Positions 54,545-62,934 of a stretch of 64,000 nt of DNA are shown here, in pieces. Numbering within the stretch: position 1 is the stretch's first letter; every line of letters begins with the position of its first letter. The stretch is taken from NCBI RefSeq assembly GCF_000971965.1, contig NZ_KQ040792.1:372001-436000 (forward strand). The letters run 5' to 3'. This stretch comes from Paenibacillus wulumuqiensis (lineage in GTDB: Bacteria; Bacillota; Bacilli; Paenibacillales; Paenibacillaceae). The position numbers and the translations under genes were made by a program. The notes below the pieces were generated by a model. It was given only the letters and a program-made list of their open reading frames with translations. It was not told where the DNA came from and ran no database searches.

Positions 54545-54587
54545 CAGATACCGGCTCCGCTGTATCTGATTTTTCCGAAGCGGAGCC
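54545..54587 (+). promoter_or_regulatory. Alternative hairpins in the leader of a secreted-protein gene
   Basis: Hairpin 1: CAGATAC (54545-54551) with GTATCTG (54562-54568), followed by ATTTTTCC. Hairpin 2: GGCTCCGCT (54553-54561) with AGCGGAGCC (54579-54587). The stem 2 left arm is the loop of hairpin 1 and the right arm of stem 1 lies in the loop of hairpin 2. They could exclude each other or form a pseudoknot, 65 bases before the next gene. Confidence 0.5.
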
Positions 54588-54650
54588 TGTAACACTGACA
54601 TGTATCATCTGAATATCAACCTAAAGCATATTATACCGGGAGGCACTCCT

Positions 54651-55463
54651 TTGAATATAAAAAAGAATATTAAAAAATGGGTATTTCTGACTGTCATTTT
54701 GAGCGCCATTTGTATTGAGACAGTATCTGCAGCCCGTCTGCATTCCTGTCAGACCGCCGCCACCAGTTCGCCAGTACTCGTAAGTACTATCCATGCGGAA
54801 GGCCAGGAAGTGGCACCTGTCGATCCCGGAGAACCGGAAGGACTGCTGGAGACCATCATGACCGATGACCAGCTCGGCATTACGATTGAAGGTGCTCTTG
54901 GCAAAGACGGCAATTATCATAACCTGTCCCTGCATACGCCAATGTTCCAGTGTACTCTGCCAGGAACGCAGGTAAGCAACCCTTCCTACGCGCCGCTGAT
55001 CAGTGAGGCGGATCTGGATGGAGACGGACAGCAGGAGATTATCGTTAACCTGACGTATGGCTATGGCACCGGTGCGTATCTGAATGCGATTCAGGTATTC
55101 CGCCAGAACGGCGAATCGATACCGGTCGAGCCGCTCAGCAATTCGGTACAGCGCCAGTTTACGACCGAGCTGGAGGCTTCTTCGATTCAGCTGCATGTGA
55201 ATGATCGGGTGACCACCATTCCGCTGGAACGATTTACCCAGCCGCCGGCAGCGAATGAGCAGAATTATATTCATGGCGGAGATGTTCAGCAGTATACGGT
55301 AGAGGATAATCAGATCCATGCCGCCTACTCGCTGCAGGCAGGTACGAGCGAGTTCATTGGTGAGCTCGACGCTGTCTATCGTTATGACAAAGGAATGCTG
55401 CGTCTCCAGCCGCTAACTCTGCAGCTGGATGACCCTTATCGTGAAGCACCCAAAGCCCAATAA
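54651..55463 (+). CDS. Secreted protein with a calcium-binding-like DxDxDG loop
   Basis: A protein of about 270 residues. An N-terminal hydrophobic segment (IKKWVFLTVILSAICIETVSAARL) is a likely signal peptide. The mature part contains EADLDGDGQQEIIVNLTYGYGTG, a DxDxDGxxE loop of the FG-GAP/VCBS style, and a beta-rich remainder. The start TTG at 54651 is chosen because GGGAGG lies 7 bases before it; an upstream ATG (54600) has no site. No family is recognised. Leader hairpins upstream suggest control at the RNA level. Confidence 0.65.
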   Translation: MNIKKNIKKWVFLTVILSAICIETVSAARLHSCQTAATSSPVLVSTIHAEGQEVAPVDPGEPEGLLETIMTDDQLGITIEGALGKDGNYHNLSLHTPMFQCTLPGTQVSNPSYAPLISEADLDGDGQQEIIVNLTYGYGTGAYLNAIQVFRQNGESIPVEPLSNSVQRQFTTELEASSIQLHVNDRVTTIPLERFTQPPAANEQNYIHGGDVQQYTVEDNQIHAAYSLQAGTSEFIGELDAVYRYDKGMLRLQPLTLQLDDPYREAPKAQ

Positions 55464-55551
55464 AACCTGTTATAATGCCCTATTGTAATGTATAAATAGT
55501 TCCAATAATTTATCTTCATTACCATATATAACTGCACAATTGCACAGCAAA

Positions 55552-55574
55552 AGGCGGTCCACGGAAGACCGCCT
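55552..55574 (-). terminator. Terminator of the MocR gene
   Basis: On the minus strand, AGGCGGTC pairs with GACCGCCT around a 7-base loop and is followed by TTTGC. A further stem, CCTGAT (55591 area) with ATCAGG and a T6 run, faces the plus-strand gene. Confidence 0.7.
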
Positions 55575-55758
55575 GGAGAGCACATGAAGCCTGATTTTTC
55601 AAAAAATGCAAAATATCAGGTTTTTTGTGCTGTCTGCTAATGCTATTTAGTGCTGAAAATGCATCTTGATCAGCACCAATGATAGACCGGCAGGACGATA
55701 AATAAGCTTCAATTGAGAACGGCCAGCTGGCTATGGGTATTCCATAACACAAACTTAT

Positions 55759-57252
55759 TCATCGTTTTATGGAGCTTCGCTGCACATTTATGTCCCGGGA
55801 AATACTCAGCAGTTCGCGCATCCCATCGCGGATCTGTGTCTCGCTGGCAAAGGAAAAGCTGAGCCGGATATACTGGCCGGACTGCTCTGCCGCATCGAAC
55901 AGCGAGCCCGGTACAAAGCTGATTTGGCGGGCCAGACATTCCCGCAGCAGATGCGGGACAGACAGATGCTCCGGCACTCTCACCCACAGACTGAGCCCGC
56001 CCTGCGGCTGCTCATATTGCCAGCCTGCCCGGTCCAGCTCTTCCTGCATAATCTCCATGCGAATCCGCAGAGCGATGCGCAGCTTATCCAGATGACGATG
56101 CAGCCGATCGGACATAAAGTAGTGCAGGAACAGCTTCTGGTTCAGCAGCGGAGTACCGCCGTCGGCCAGCGACTTGGCTGTCAGCAGTCGGGACATCCAC
56201 GGTTTGCGAGCCGCGATACAGGCGATGCGCAGACCGGGCGAGATGTATTTGCTGAAGCTGCGAATATGGATGGTATATCCTTCCGTATCATAAGCGAAGA
56301 TCGGAGCAGGCGGTTTGCGGTCAAAATAAATATCGCTGCATGTATCGTCCTCGATCAGCAGGCACTGATACTCCACGGCCAGATCGACCAGCTGCTTACG
56401 CTGCTCAGCCGGAATGCAGAGCCCGGTCGGATTGTGAAAAGTCGGATTCAGATAGAAAATCCGCGGCCGGTACTGCTGCATTTTCTGCTCGATATCCTGC
56501 ATATCATAGCCTCCACTGTGGATGCCAACCGGCAGCAGCCGGGCCCCTTTTTGCCGGAATACATCCAGTGCGGTGGCATAGGTGGGAGACTCGATCAGCA
56601 CATGATCGCCCGGTCGTATCCAGGTCTCGGCGACGATATAGATGCCCTGCTGGGCACCGCTTGTGATCAGCAGTTCCTCGGGATCGATATGAAAGGAAGC
56701 CGTCCGCCCAAAGTAACGGGCCAGCATCTCCCGCAGCTCCATATCTCCCTGGATATGGGCATAGGTGCCGAGCAGCTTGGGATACAGATCGAATACCTTT
56801 TTCATATATTCGGCAAAATAATGATTGGGCAGCAGGTTCGGATCGATGAGCGCATGAGAGAACTGATAGCGTGCCGGCAGATGACGAAGCTCGCCCATAT
56901 TTCCCTGAAAGAGGGATGGCTCCAGTTCGCTGTCATGGGTCAGTGTGCCGGCTGCGGGTGGGCTCACATAATAGCCGGATTTGTGACGTGAATAGAGGAT
57001 GCCGGACTCTTTGAGCTGCTGATAGGCTTTGAGTACCGTCAGTCTATGCATGCCGCTCTCCTGGGACAGCTGGCGTACGGAAGGGAGCTTCTCGTGAGCC
57101 TGCCAGTCTCCGCGCCGAATGCGTGCTTCCATATAATCGCTGATCTGCTGAAATGAGTTCTTTTCTTTATGGAAATTTATGGAATTATCGATCGGCTCAT
57201 AAGGGTGCAGATCGGATAGTGAAATATTGGGCTTCAAAGGGGAATGGGACAT
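55759..57252 (-). CDS. MocR family regulator (GntR domain fused to aminotransferase)
   Basis: A 497-residue fusion protein. The N-terminal GntR winged helix (about residues 30-100) has ISDYMEARIRRGDWQAHEKLPSVRQL and HRLTVLKAYQQLKESGILYS. The C-terminal class I aminotransferase domain (about 130-480) keeps the pyridoxal phosphate lysine in IRSFSKYISPGLRI and the PTFHNPTGL and DDTCSDIYFD motifs. MocR proteins bind direct repeats and respond to PLP or amino acids. It is divergent from a DMT exporter, and repeated TCTGTTCTGT sequences lie between the two. The effector is unknown. AAAGGAG precedes the ATG. Confidence 0.9.
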   Translation of the reverse strand: MSHSPLKPNISLSDLHPYEPIDNSINFHKEKNSFQQISDYMEARIRRGDWQAHEKLPSVRQLSQESGMHRLTVLKAYQQLKESGILYSRHKSGYYVSPPAAGTLTHDSELEPSLFQGNMGELRHLPARYQFSHALIDPNLLPNHYFAEYMKKVFDLYPKLLGTYAHIQGDMELREMLARYFGRTASFHIDPEELLITSGAQQGIYIVAETWIRPGDHVLIESPTYATALDVFRQKGARLLPVGIHSGGYDMQDIEQKMQQYRPRIFYLNPTFHNPTGLCIPAEQRKQLVDLAVEYQCLLIEDDTCSDIYFDRKPPAPIFAYDTEGYTIHIRSFSKYISPGLRIACIAARKPWMSRLLTAKSLADGGTPLLNQKLFLHYFMSDRLHRHLDKLRIALRIRMEIMQEELDRAGWQYEQPQGGLSLWVRVPEHLSVPHLLRECLARQISFVPGSLFDAAEQSGQYIRLSFSFASETQIRDGMRELLSISRDINVQRSSIKR

Positions 57253-57343
57253 GGTTCGCCGGGCTCCTTTCCTATTGGTGAATCATGGGTCGTGAACTTC
57301 TTGCTGGACTTATCATACCTTTTGCGAACGACTGCTTGTGTAA

Positions 57344-57399
57344 ATCTGTTCTGTCCATGTCCATCTGTTCTGTTGTGTTTCTTTTACAATAACAGAACA
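57344..57399. promoter_or_regulatory. MocR operator array
   Basis: ATCTGTTCTGT occurs at 57344-57354 and 57363-57373 (19 bases start to start), and TGTTCTGTT occurs in inverse orientation at 57391-57399 (as AACAGAACA). A TACAAT -10 for the exporter (57385-57390) lies between the second and third copies, with no good -35, consistent with activation by a MocR protein bound to the direct repeats. Confidence 0.7.
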
Positions 57400-57416
57400 A
57401 AGAGGAGGAGTGACAG

Positions 57417-58376
57417 ATGATTATGCTTGGCTATGCCATGATGTGTGTTATTTTCGGCACAACCTTTCTGGCCATCAAGATAGGTGTAGATGCGGGGCTG
57501 CCGCCATTCTGGAGTGGAGGGATGCGCTTCGTGCTGGCAGGTCTGCTGCTGATGCTCATTATGCGTGCACGCGGCAAGGCGAGTTTCTCGGTGCTGTGGC
57601 GGCGGGAGACGCTGATCACGGGTGCCAGTATGACTTTTGTAATGTTTGCCTGCCTGTACTGGGCGGAACAATATGTAACCTCCGGAGTGAGTGCACTGCT
57701 CTCCGCAACCGGTCCGGCGATGGTGCTGCTGATCCGCGCACTGGTGTTAAAGGTAAAGGTGCCTGTGCTGGCTTTTGCCGGAGCTGCGATCGGTCTGGCT
57801 GGCGTGGGATTGCTCATGCTGCCCGGACTGTCGGGAGCAGGGGATTATCACGGATTATGGATCATGGCCTGTATCGTCGTCGTGGTCGGACAGATCGGTT
57901 ATGCGGGCGGAGCCGTCTATTCCAAGCAGGTATCAACAGCACTGCATGATATCTCGCCGGTCTCCCAGAATGCTGCACAGCTGATCCATGGCGGATGGAT
58001 GCTGCTCGTGCTGTCGCTGATCACTGAGCGAGGACAGGTACACCTGGACGCAGTGCTGTCTCCGGAAGCGCTCGGTTCACTGGCGTATCTGATCGTTATC
58101 GGCTCGATGGCTGGACATACGCTGTTCTACTGGCTAATTTCCCGCACGAATCCGGTGTTTCCTTCAACATGGCTCTATATCTCACCGGTGCTGGCCCTGC
58201 TGCTGGGCTGGCTGCTGTACAGCGAACCACTGAGCTGGATCATGGCTGGAGGGGCAGCGGTGGTACTGATCGGCGTCATTTTGACCAATCTGGAAGCTCT
58301 GCAGGGGCTGTGGCAATCCCGGCGTATCCGTACAACCGGCCGCTCACGCAGCATGAAGCCTGCTGTCCAGAAATAA
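57417..58376 (+). CDS. EamA family (DMT superfamily) transporter
   Basis: A 319-residue membrane protein with ten spans in two EamA repeats. It starts MIMLGYAMMCVIFGTTFLAIKIGVDAG, with GVSALLSATGPAMVLLIRAL in the first repeat and PVFPSTWLYISPVLALLLGWLLYSEPL in the second, all typical. It is a likely exporter of amino acids or related small molecules. It is divergent from a MocR regulator, which probably controls it. AGGAGG lies 8 bases before the ATG. Confidence 0.9.
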   Translation: MIMLGYAMMCVIFGTTFLAIKIGVDAGLPPFWSGGMRFVLAGLLLMLIMRARGKASFSVLWRRETLITGASMTFVMFACLYWAEQYVTSGVSALLSATGPAMVLLIRALVLKVKVPVLAFAGAAIGLAGVGLLMLPGLSGAGDYHGLWIMACIVVVVGQIGYAGGAVYSKQVSTALHDISPVSQNAAQLIHGGWMLLVLSLITERGQVHLDAVLSPEALGSLAYLIVIGSMAGHTLFYWLISRTNPVFPSTWLYISPVLALLLGWLLYSEPLSWIMAGGAAVVLIGVILTNLEALQGLWQSRRIRTTGRSRSMKPAVQK

Positions 58377-58440
58377 TCCCGGTTCTACGGCAGTCTATCC
58401 GAATGATTCATATAGATTCCATACCATCACAGCATGACAA

Positions 58441-58484
58441 AAAGGCGGCCTATTCTCCTCTTCCGAGGGCGATAGGCCGCCTTT
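58441..58484 (+). terminator. Terminator of the EamA gene
   Basis: AAAGGCGGCCTAT (58441-58453) pairs perfectly with ATAGGCCGCCTTT (58472-58484), with an 18-base loop. Confidence 0.8.
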
Positions 58485-58551
58485 GCGCTGCATATGCAGC
58501 GGTATGCCAGAGCGTTGTATTCAACAGGACTACGCTTTGAGTGCGATATGA

Positions 58552-59127
58552 TTACAGATTGATCGCGTAGATGCCCGGTTTGTTATCAATCGCGCCGATC
58601 CAGATCTGGCCGTTGCCGATCATGACCCCGCGGGAACTTACCATGACGTTGTTTACATTCTGATTAGATAGTGCCCGGCGGACATTGTACGTCATAATGG
58701 AAGTATACTCATTCAGAAACTGCTTCTGGTTCAAGATGGATCGCTTCGTTCCATTCGCCGCATTCACGACCAGCGGATAGGAGATCCGTTTGGCGACAGA
58801 TTCGCGGTTGCCGTTGGCGACAGCACGCTTCAGATTGGCAAAGTATCCCGTGAACTGCTTGGCGGAGCTGAATCCTGCCGTGTTCACCAGCGAAGTCGCC
58901 AGATTGGTAGAACTGCCCTGCGTCCCCGAGCTTGTACCACCGGACGAACTGTTCTGTGATGTCGATGGTGTCTTGGGTACAGATGGAACTGTCGGTACAG
59001 AAGGAGTCGCTATAGTGGAAGGTTCGGCTGCCGGTACCGTCAGATCGGATGCAGCATGAGCGGATGAAGCCAGAGTCGAAGCCAGCATGGCGGCAGCAAT
59101 GACCGCTGTGCTCTTTTTCATATTCAT
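58552..59127 (-). CDS. Secreted protein with Pro/Ser-rich linker, unknown function
   Basis: A protein of about 191 residues. A Sec signal peptide (MNMKKSTAVIAAAMLASTLASSAHAAS) is followed by a Pro/Thr/Ser/Gly-rich linker of about 65 residues, and a compact C-terminal domain (VAKRISYPLVVNAANG, then YNVRRALSNQNVNNVMVSSRG, GNGQIWIGAID). The last part looks like a small alpha/beta NTF2-like fold but is not assigned. The ATG at 59127 has GGAGGG 6 bases upstream; the longer frame upstream is rejected. Confidence 0.7.
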   Translation of the reverse strand: MNMKKSTAVIAAAMLASTLASSAHAASDLTVPAAEPSTIATPSVPTVPSVPKTPSTSQNSSSGGTSSGTQGSSTNLATSLVNTAGFSSAKQFTGYFANLKRAVANGNRESVAKRISYPLVVNAANGTKRSILNQKQFLNEYTSIMTYNVRRALSNQNVNNVMVSSRGVMIGNGQIWIGAIDNKPGIYAINL

Positions 59128-59257
59128 TAATATCCCTCCAGGCGATAGGTTGATTCTTATGGATATAATACCCAGTACAATTGCATTATCCAACAAAATA
59201 CTGGAAATGTAAAACAGGAATTTAAACGCTATCATGAGCGCCTCAGCACAGCAAAAA

Positions 59258-59280
59258 AGCCCCTCTATTATCGAGGGGCT
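59258..59280 (-). terminator. Terminator of kimA
   Basis: On the minus strand, AGCCCCTC pairs with GAGGGGCT around a 7-base loop and is followed by TTTTTTG, 33 bases after the kimA stop. Confidence 0.85.
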
Positions 59281-59312
59281 CCAGATGGAAACGTACTGCG
59301 GCCGATCAAGGA

Positions 59313-61130
59313 TCAGCTTTTGAGATGATAAGGCACAGTGGCAACGACAACATCCTTGTAATTAATCAGATAAGCACGCATCAGCAGACTCGTCTGGTTA
59401 TGCAGAATGCTCTCCCACCAGTGCTTGGTGACAAACTGCGGAATCAGGACCGTAATATGATCGGTAGCGGAAGTCTTCCATTCCACCGTATCAATGAACC
59501 GGCGCAGCGGTCCCAGAATACTGCGGTAACGGGACTTGAGCACGATCAGGCGTACACCCGGGTCCCACTGTTCCCATTTGTCTTCCATTTTGCGAATCGC
59601 TTCATCGTCAAAGCCGACATAGACAGCGACCACATTTGGCGACAGCGTCTTGGCATAACTGATCGTATTCATCACGACACGGGTAATGCCGGCGACCGGA
59701 ATGATGATCGTATTGCCTTTGATCTGCGGCTTGTCCGTAGTAATATCAATTCGGAGCTGTTCGGCCGTGTTCTGGTAGTGAATGTAGATTTTGTAGAACA
59801 CGTACACCACAATTGGCAGGAAGATGAAGATAATCCACACCTGGGCGAACTTGGTGAAAATAAAGATCAGTGTGATCGACAGCGTCGTCAGCATACCGAT
59901 CGTATTAATGACAAACTTCAGTACCCAGTTGGCAGGTTTGTGCTTGATCCAGCGAACCATCATACCGAGCTGGGACAGCGTGAACGGGATAAATACACCG
60001 ACCGCATAGAGCGGAATCAGACTGTCGGTCTCTCCATGGAACACGATAACGAGCAGAGCCGAAGCCAGACTGAGGAAAATAATACCGTTGGAGAAGCCCA
60101 GACGATCGCCGCGTACCATGAACATATGCGGCATGTATTTATCCTTGGCGAGCATAAAGGCCAGCAGCGGGAAAGCCGAGTAGGCTGTATTGGCGGCCAG
60201 GAACAGGATCAGTGCGGTCACACCCTGTATGATGAAATAAATGATCCCGCTGCCAAAGGTCATCCGGGCAATCTGCGAGATGACCGTCTCGGTACCGGAT
60301 GGACGAATACCGTACCAGTACGCGAGCAGGGTAATTCCGATAAACATACTGCCGAGGATCAGACCCATCATGAGCAGGGTTGCTGCCGCATTGCGTTCTG
60401 CCGGCTGGCGGAAGTTCGGGATGGCATTGGATACCGCCTCAACCCCGGTCAGTGCCGAACAGCCCGAGCTGAATGCCTTGAGCAGCAGGAACAGACTCAC
60501 ATTGGAGACCGTTGTACCGAACTCCGGCGCTGCCGCTTCGATGCCTCCGGTCATGTACTTGATCACCCCGCTGATGATCAGGAAGAAAATCGAAATAACA
60601 AACAGATAGATCGGAATCGCCAGCACAGAGGCCGATTCGGTCACCCCGCGCAGATTCATCAGCGTCAGGAAGACGATCATGATCAGGGCAATCATTACCC
60701 GGTGATCATGCAGGATCGGAAATGCGGACGTAATCGCATCCGTTCCCGCCGACGAGCTAACTGCTACCGTCAGTACATAGTCGACCAGCAGCGAGCCGCC
60801 GGCGATCAGACTGGGCGCCTGCCCCAGATTATCCTTGGCGACAATATACGCTCCACCGCCTGTCGGATAGGCAAAAATCGTCTGGCGATACGAAATTACC
60901 AGAATAACGAGCAGTCCCAATACTGCAATGGAGATCGGGACGGAATACCATAATGCTGCAAATCCGGCGACCATCAGTACGAGCAAAATCTGCTCTGTAC
61001 CGTAAGCCACCGATGATAGCGCATCGGAAGACAGGATCGCGAGCGCTTTAAGCTTACCCAGCTTTTCGGCTTCCAATTCTGCTGACTTCATCGGTCTTCC
61101 GATTAATACACGCTTTACCTTGCCAAACAT
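59313..61130 (-). CDS. kimA: KimA-type potassium importer (APC family)
   Basis: A protein of about 605 residues with about twelve spans and a C-terminal cytoplasmic domain of some 150 residues. Signature pieces are LSSDALSSVAYGTEQILLVL, YPTGGGAYIVAKDNLG, VSSSAGTDAITSAFP, LLKAFSSGCSALTGVEA and LVDYVLTV, and the end VVATVPYHLKS. They match B. subtilis KimA (YdaO), a high-affinity proton-driven K+ importer controlled by c-di-AMP, as recalled from memory. No ydaO riboswitch is recognised upstream. The ATG at 61130, just after GAGGGTG, is preferred over TTG 61151 and ATG 61148. Confidence 0.82.
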   Translation of the reverse strand: MFGKVKRVLIGRPMKSAELEAEKLGKLKALAILSSDALSSVAYGTEQILLVLMVAGFAALWYSVPISIAVLGLLVILVISYRQTIFAYPTGGGAYIVAKDNLGQAPSLIAGGSLLVDYVLTVAVSSSAGTDAITSAFPILHDHRVMIALIMIVFLTLMNLRGVTESASVLAIPIYLFVISIFFLIISGVIKYMTGGIEAAAPEFGTTVSNVSLFLLLKAFSSGCSALTGVEAVSNAIPNFRQPAERNAAATLLMMGLILGSMFIGITLLAYWYGIRPSGTETVISQIARMTFGSGIIYFIIQGVTALILFLAANTAYSAFPLLAFMLAKDKYMPHMFMVRGDRLGFSNGIIFLSLASALLVIVFHGETDSLIPLYAVGVFIPFTLSQLGMMVRWIKHKPANWVLKFVINTIGMLTTLSITLIFIFTKFAQVWIIFIFLPIVVYVFYKIYIHYQNTAEQLRIDITTDKPQIKGNTIIIPVAGITRVVMNTISYAKTLSPNVVAVYVGFDDEAIRKMEDKWEQWDPGVRLIVLKSRYRSILGPLRRFIDTVEWKTSATDHITVLIPQFVTKHWWESILHNQTSLLMRAYLINYKDVVVATVPYHLKS

Positions 61131-61474
61131 CTTACACCCTCGTTTCATCAATTAAATGGATTTTAGTTGGTTACCACAAATCATTGCCTGCCGAGTGGAC
61201 TGCCATAGAGTATATACAGCGGATGGATACGTAGATACAGCAATAGGATAAATGTTAAATTTTATATACACCTATTCAGCATATCTCAAGCAGTACTTTG
61301 TCGGGGCTGTGCCCATATGGACATACGGGCAAGCGTATTTCATTATACTCCTGCTTTGCAAAAAGTCATGCTATATTTTACGAAAATTTGTTAAAATTAA
61401 GTCATAAGTAAGTCAACTGCTGTCATGTCCTGAGATTCCCTATCGAATCATAGTTAATTATAAAGGAGAAACCT
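61131..61474. promoter_or_regulatory. Divergent promoter region of kimA and a small membrane gene
   Basis: The gap is AT-rich with no gene. GCCCATATG (61311-61319) and CATACGGGC (61322-61330) form a 9-bp stem with one wobble. No riboswitch consensus is recognised. Confidence 0.35.
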
Positions 61475-61717
61475 ATGAAAAAAGTCATGATCCGTCTGCT
61501 GATCATCCTGTCTCTGGCCCTGCTGCTGGGGATTATAGCCTGTTTTTATCTCGGTTACTTTATGTACGCGTACGGAATGATTTTCCTGATTGTTGCCGTA
61601 TTGTTCGGTCTTGGACAAGTAGCAAGCATCAACAATAATGTCTGGCTGCACCAGAACAGCTATGATCGTCATATCCGTGAACAGACCGAGCGCTATCGCT
61701 CCGATCCGGAAGATTGA
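61475..61717 (+). CDS. Small two-span membrane protein, unknown function
   Basis: An 80-residue protein with two predicted spans (LLIILSLALLLGIIACFYLGYF and YGMIFLIVAVLFGLGQV) and a polar, Asn/Arg/Glu-rich cytoplasmic end. No family is recognised. AAAGGAG lies 7 bases before the ATG. It is divergent from kimA, and its terminator is at 61854-61886. Confidence 0.65.
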   Translation: MKKVMIRLLIILSLALLLGIIACFYLGYFMYAYGMIFLIVAVLFGLGQVASINNNVWLHQNSYDRHIREQTERYRSDPED

Positions 61718-61853
61718 GGTGCGAACAGCTGCATTGGCAGGAACAAATACGTAGGTAACAGCAGGAGAGAACTGCCGGATAGACGAACATCTGACCCAAA
61801 GATGGCATCGATATAATAATTGCCTATATGATTATTACACTTATTAATAGAAG

Positions 61854-61886
61854 AAAGCAGTTGTTCCCGAGTGGATCAGCTGCTTT
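61854..61886 (+). terminator. Terminator of the two-span membrane gene
   Basis: AAAGCAG (61854-61860) pairs with CTGCTTT (61880-61886), extended inward by TTG/CAG and TCC/GGA pairs, and followed by TTTT. Confidence 0.75.
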
Positions 61887-61966
61887 TTTTGTACATAATA
61901 ATCGCTGGATATACCGAAAAGTACTCATATAGAGAGCATTAAGCAGTTGATCTGTGTAAAGTAAAC

Positions 61967-61999
61967 TTGACATCGGATCTGTTTTCCATAAAAATGGAA
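61967..61999 (+). promoter_or_regulatory. Promoter and operator of the XRE/membrane-protein pair
   Basis: TTGACA (61967-61972) is a perfect -35, and TAAAAA (61989-61994, 16 bases on) a fair -10. TTCCAT (61984-61989) and ATGGAA (61994-61999) form a perfect inverted repeat over the -10, a likely autoregulatory operator. The leader is very short before the GGAGGGG ribosome site. Confidence 0.6.
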
Positions 62000-62015
62000 G
62001 TGTGGAGGGGTAAGC

Positions 62016-62237
62016 ATGAGAAGTGAGCATCATCTGAGAAATGAAGTCAAACTGCTGCGCGAACTGAACGGTTACTCGCAGGAACAGCTGGGAAACATGC
62101 TGGGTGTATCCCGTCAGACTATCAATGCGATCGAGCGCGGCAAATACAATCCGTCCCTGCCGCTTGCCCTGCATATGGCCCGGGTATTCCGGACGACAGT
62201 AGAGCATATTTTCTTTTTGGAGGAGGAACCTTTATGA
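62016..62237 (+). CDS. Small XRE-type helix-turn-helix regulator
   Basis: A 73-residue protein with a single Cro/C1-type helix-turn-helix: LRELNGYSQEQLGNMLGVSRQTINAIERGKYNPSLPLALHMA (shown as one domain from residue 14). It has no extra domain, as in the common small XRE proteins coupled to a membrane partner. It probably represses its own operon through the inverted repeat over the promoter. Its stop overlaps the next start (ATGA), so both are translated in a coupled way. Confidence 0.88.
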   Translation: MRSEHHLRNEVKLLRELNGYSQEQLGNMLGVSRQTINAIERGKYNPSLPLALHMARVFRTTVEHIFFLEEEPL

Positions 62238-62653
62238 GCAAAACGCAAGTGTCACAGCAGCGGAAGCATCCCTTGGTCATAAGAATTCTGTTTATATTGG
62301 TGGCTTTGTTTCAGATTTACGTAATGATCGATAGTATTCATGTTAATCGGGAGCTCGGCAGACCTATTGATTGGCTGAGCTATATCCCCAATATCGGGCT
62401 AGCACTCATTTTACTTATCTGGGCCTTTATCAATGAGCAATTTTTTATTCGTGGCGATGAGCGCCTCGATGCCATCCGGCATAGAGCCATTTATTTGACC
62501 TTTTACTTCATGCTTGGCTACATCGCAGTCATGTATACGCTGACCCTGTTGGCATTCCTACCCCTGACAGCCAATCAGGTACTGATGCTGCTATTATATA
62601 TGGGCTGCATCACCCTGCAGATCATCCACTCCATTTTACTCAAAAAAGCCTGA
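62234..62653 (+). CDS. Four-span membrane protein paired with XRE regulator
   Basis: A 139-residue protein with four predicted spans (VIRILFILVALFQIYVMI, YIPNIGLALILLIWAFI, AIYLTFYFMLGYIAVMYTLTLLAFL, QVLMLLLYMGCITLQIIHSIL). No named family is recognised. It is the second gene of an XRE/membrane pair, with GGAGGAGG before the ATG inside the XRE gene. The pairing suggests the regulator's activity is linked to the membrane protein, as in SdpR/SdpI-like or immunity-type pairs, but this is inference. Confidence 0.75.
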   Translation: MSKTQVSQQRKHPLVIRILFILVALFQIYVMIDSIHVNRELGRPIDWLSYIPNIGLALILLIWAFINEQFFIRGDERLDAIRHRAIYLTFYFMLGYIAVMYTLTLLAFLPLTANQVLMLLLYMGCITLQIIHSILLKKA

Positions 62654-62736
62654 CGAAACACTGGCAGCATACCCGTGGCTAGATCTTAGATTTTAACGAG
62701 AGAAGCAGTAAACCAAACTTTACGCACAGAACGGAA

Positions 62737-62843
62737 GAAAGGAAATAAGGGATCTGGACGACCTTTAAGCCTGGAGATCTTCATTCCCACCCATTAATAA
62801 AAGATCTCCAGGCTTAACCGGAGGACAGGCCCTTATTCCTTTC
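62737..62843. repeat. Palindromic element, copy B (two nested stems)
   Basis: The outer arms GAAAGGAAATAAGGG (from 62737) and CCCTTATTCCTTTC (to 62843) pair with one bulge. Inside, TTAAGCCTGGAGATCTT (62765-62781) and AAGATCTCCAGGCTTAA (62801-62817) are a perfect 17-bp inverted repeat, followed by CCGGAGG. The plan and the TTAAG...CTTAACCGGAGG borders equal those of copy A at 32.3 kb while the arms differ, which means compensating changes. Confidence 0.75.
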
Positions 62844-62912
62844 TGGAGTGGCTGCAGCAAGAGCTATCACTGCTATCCTTACGTCCCTATCCAAATCCAA
62901 CTACATAATGAC

Positions 62913-62934
62913 CGCCTGCCACCCCCAGCAGGCG
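62913..62934 (+). terminator. Terminator downstream of palindromic copy B
   Basis: CGCCTGC (62913-62919) pairs with GCAGGCG (62928-62934) around an 8-base loop, with TTTTTTT after it. It lies 260 bases after the membrane-protein stop, so transcripts of the pair could include the palindrome, or the palindrome could be its own short RNA. Confidence 0.85.

Noticed and set aside
59325-60953. 542-codon open frame antisense to kimA
   Set aside because: Gln/Asp/Arg/His-rich low-complexity translation, produced by the reverse of a membrane protein; no ribosome site.
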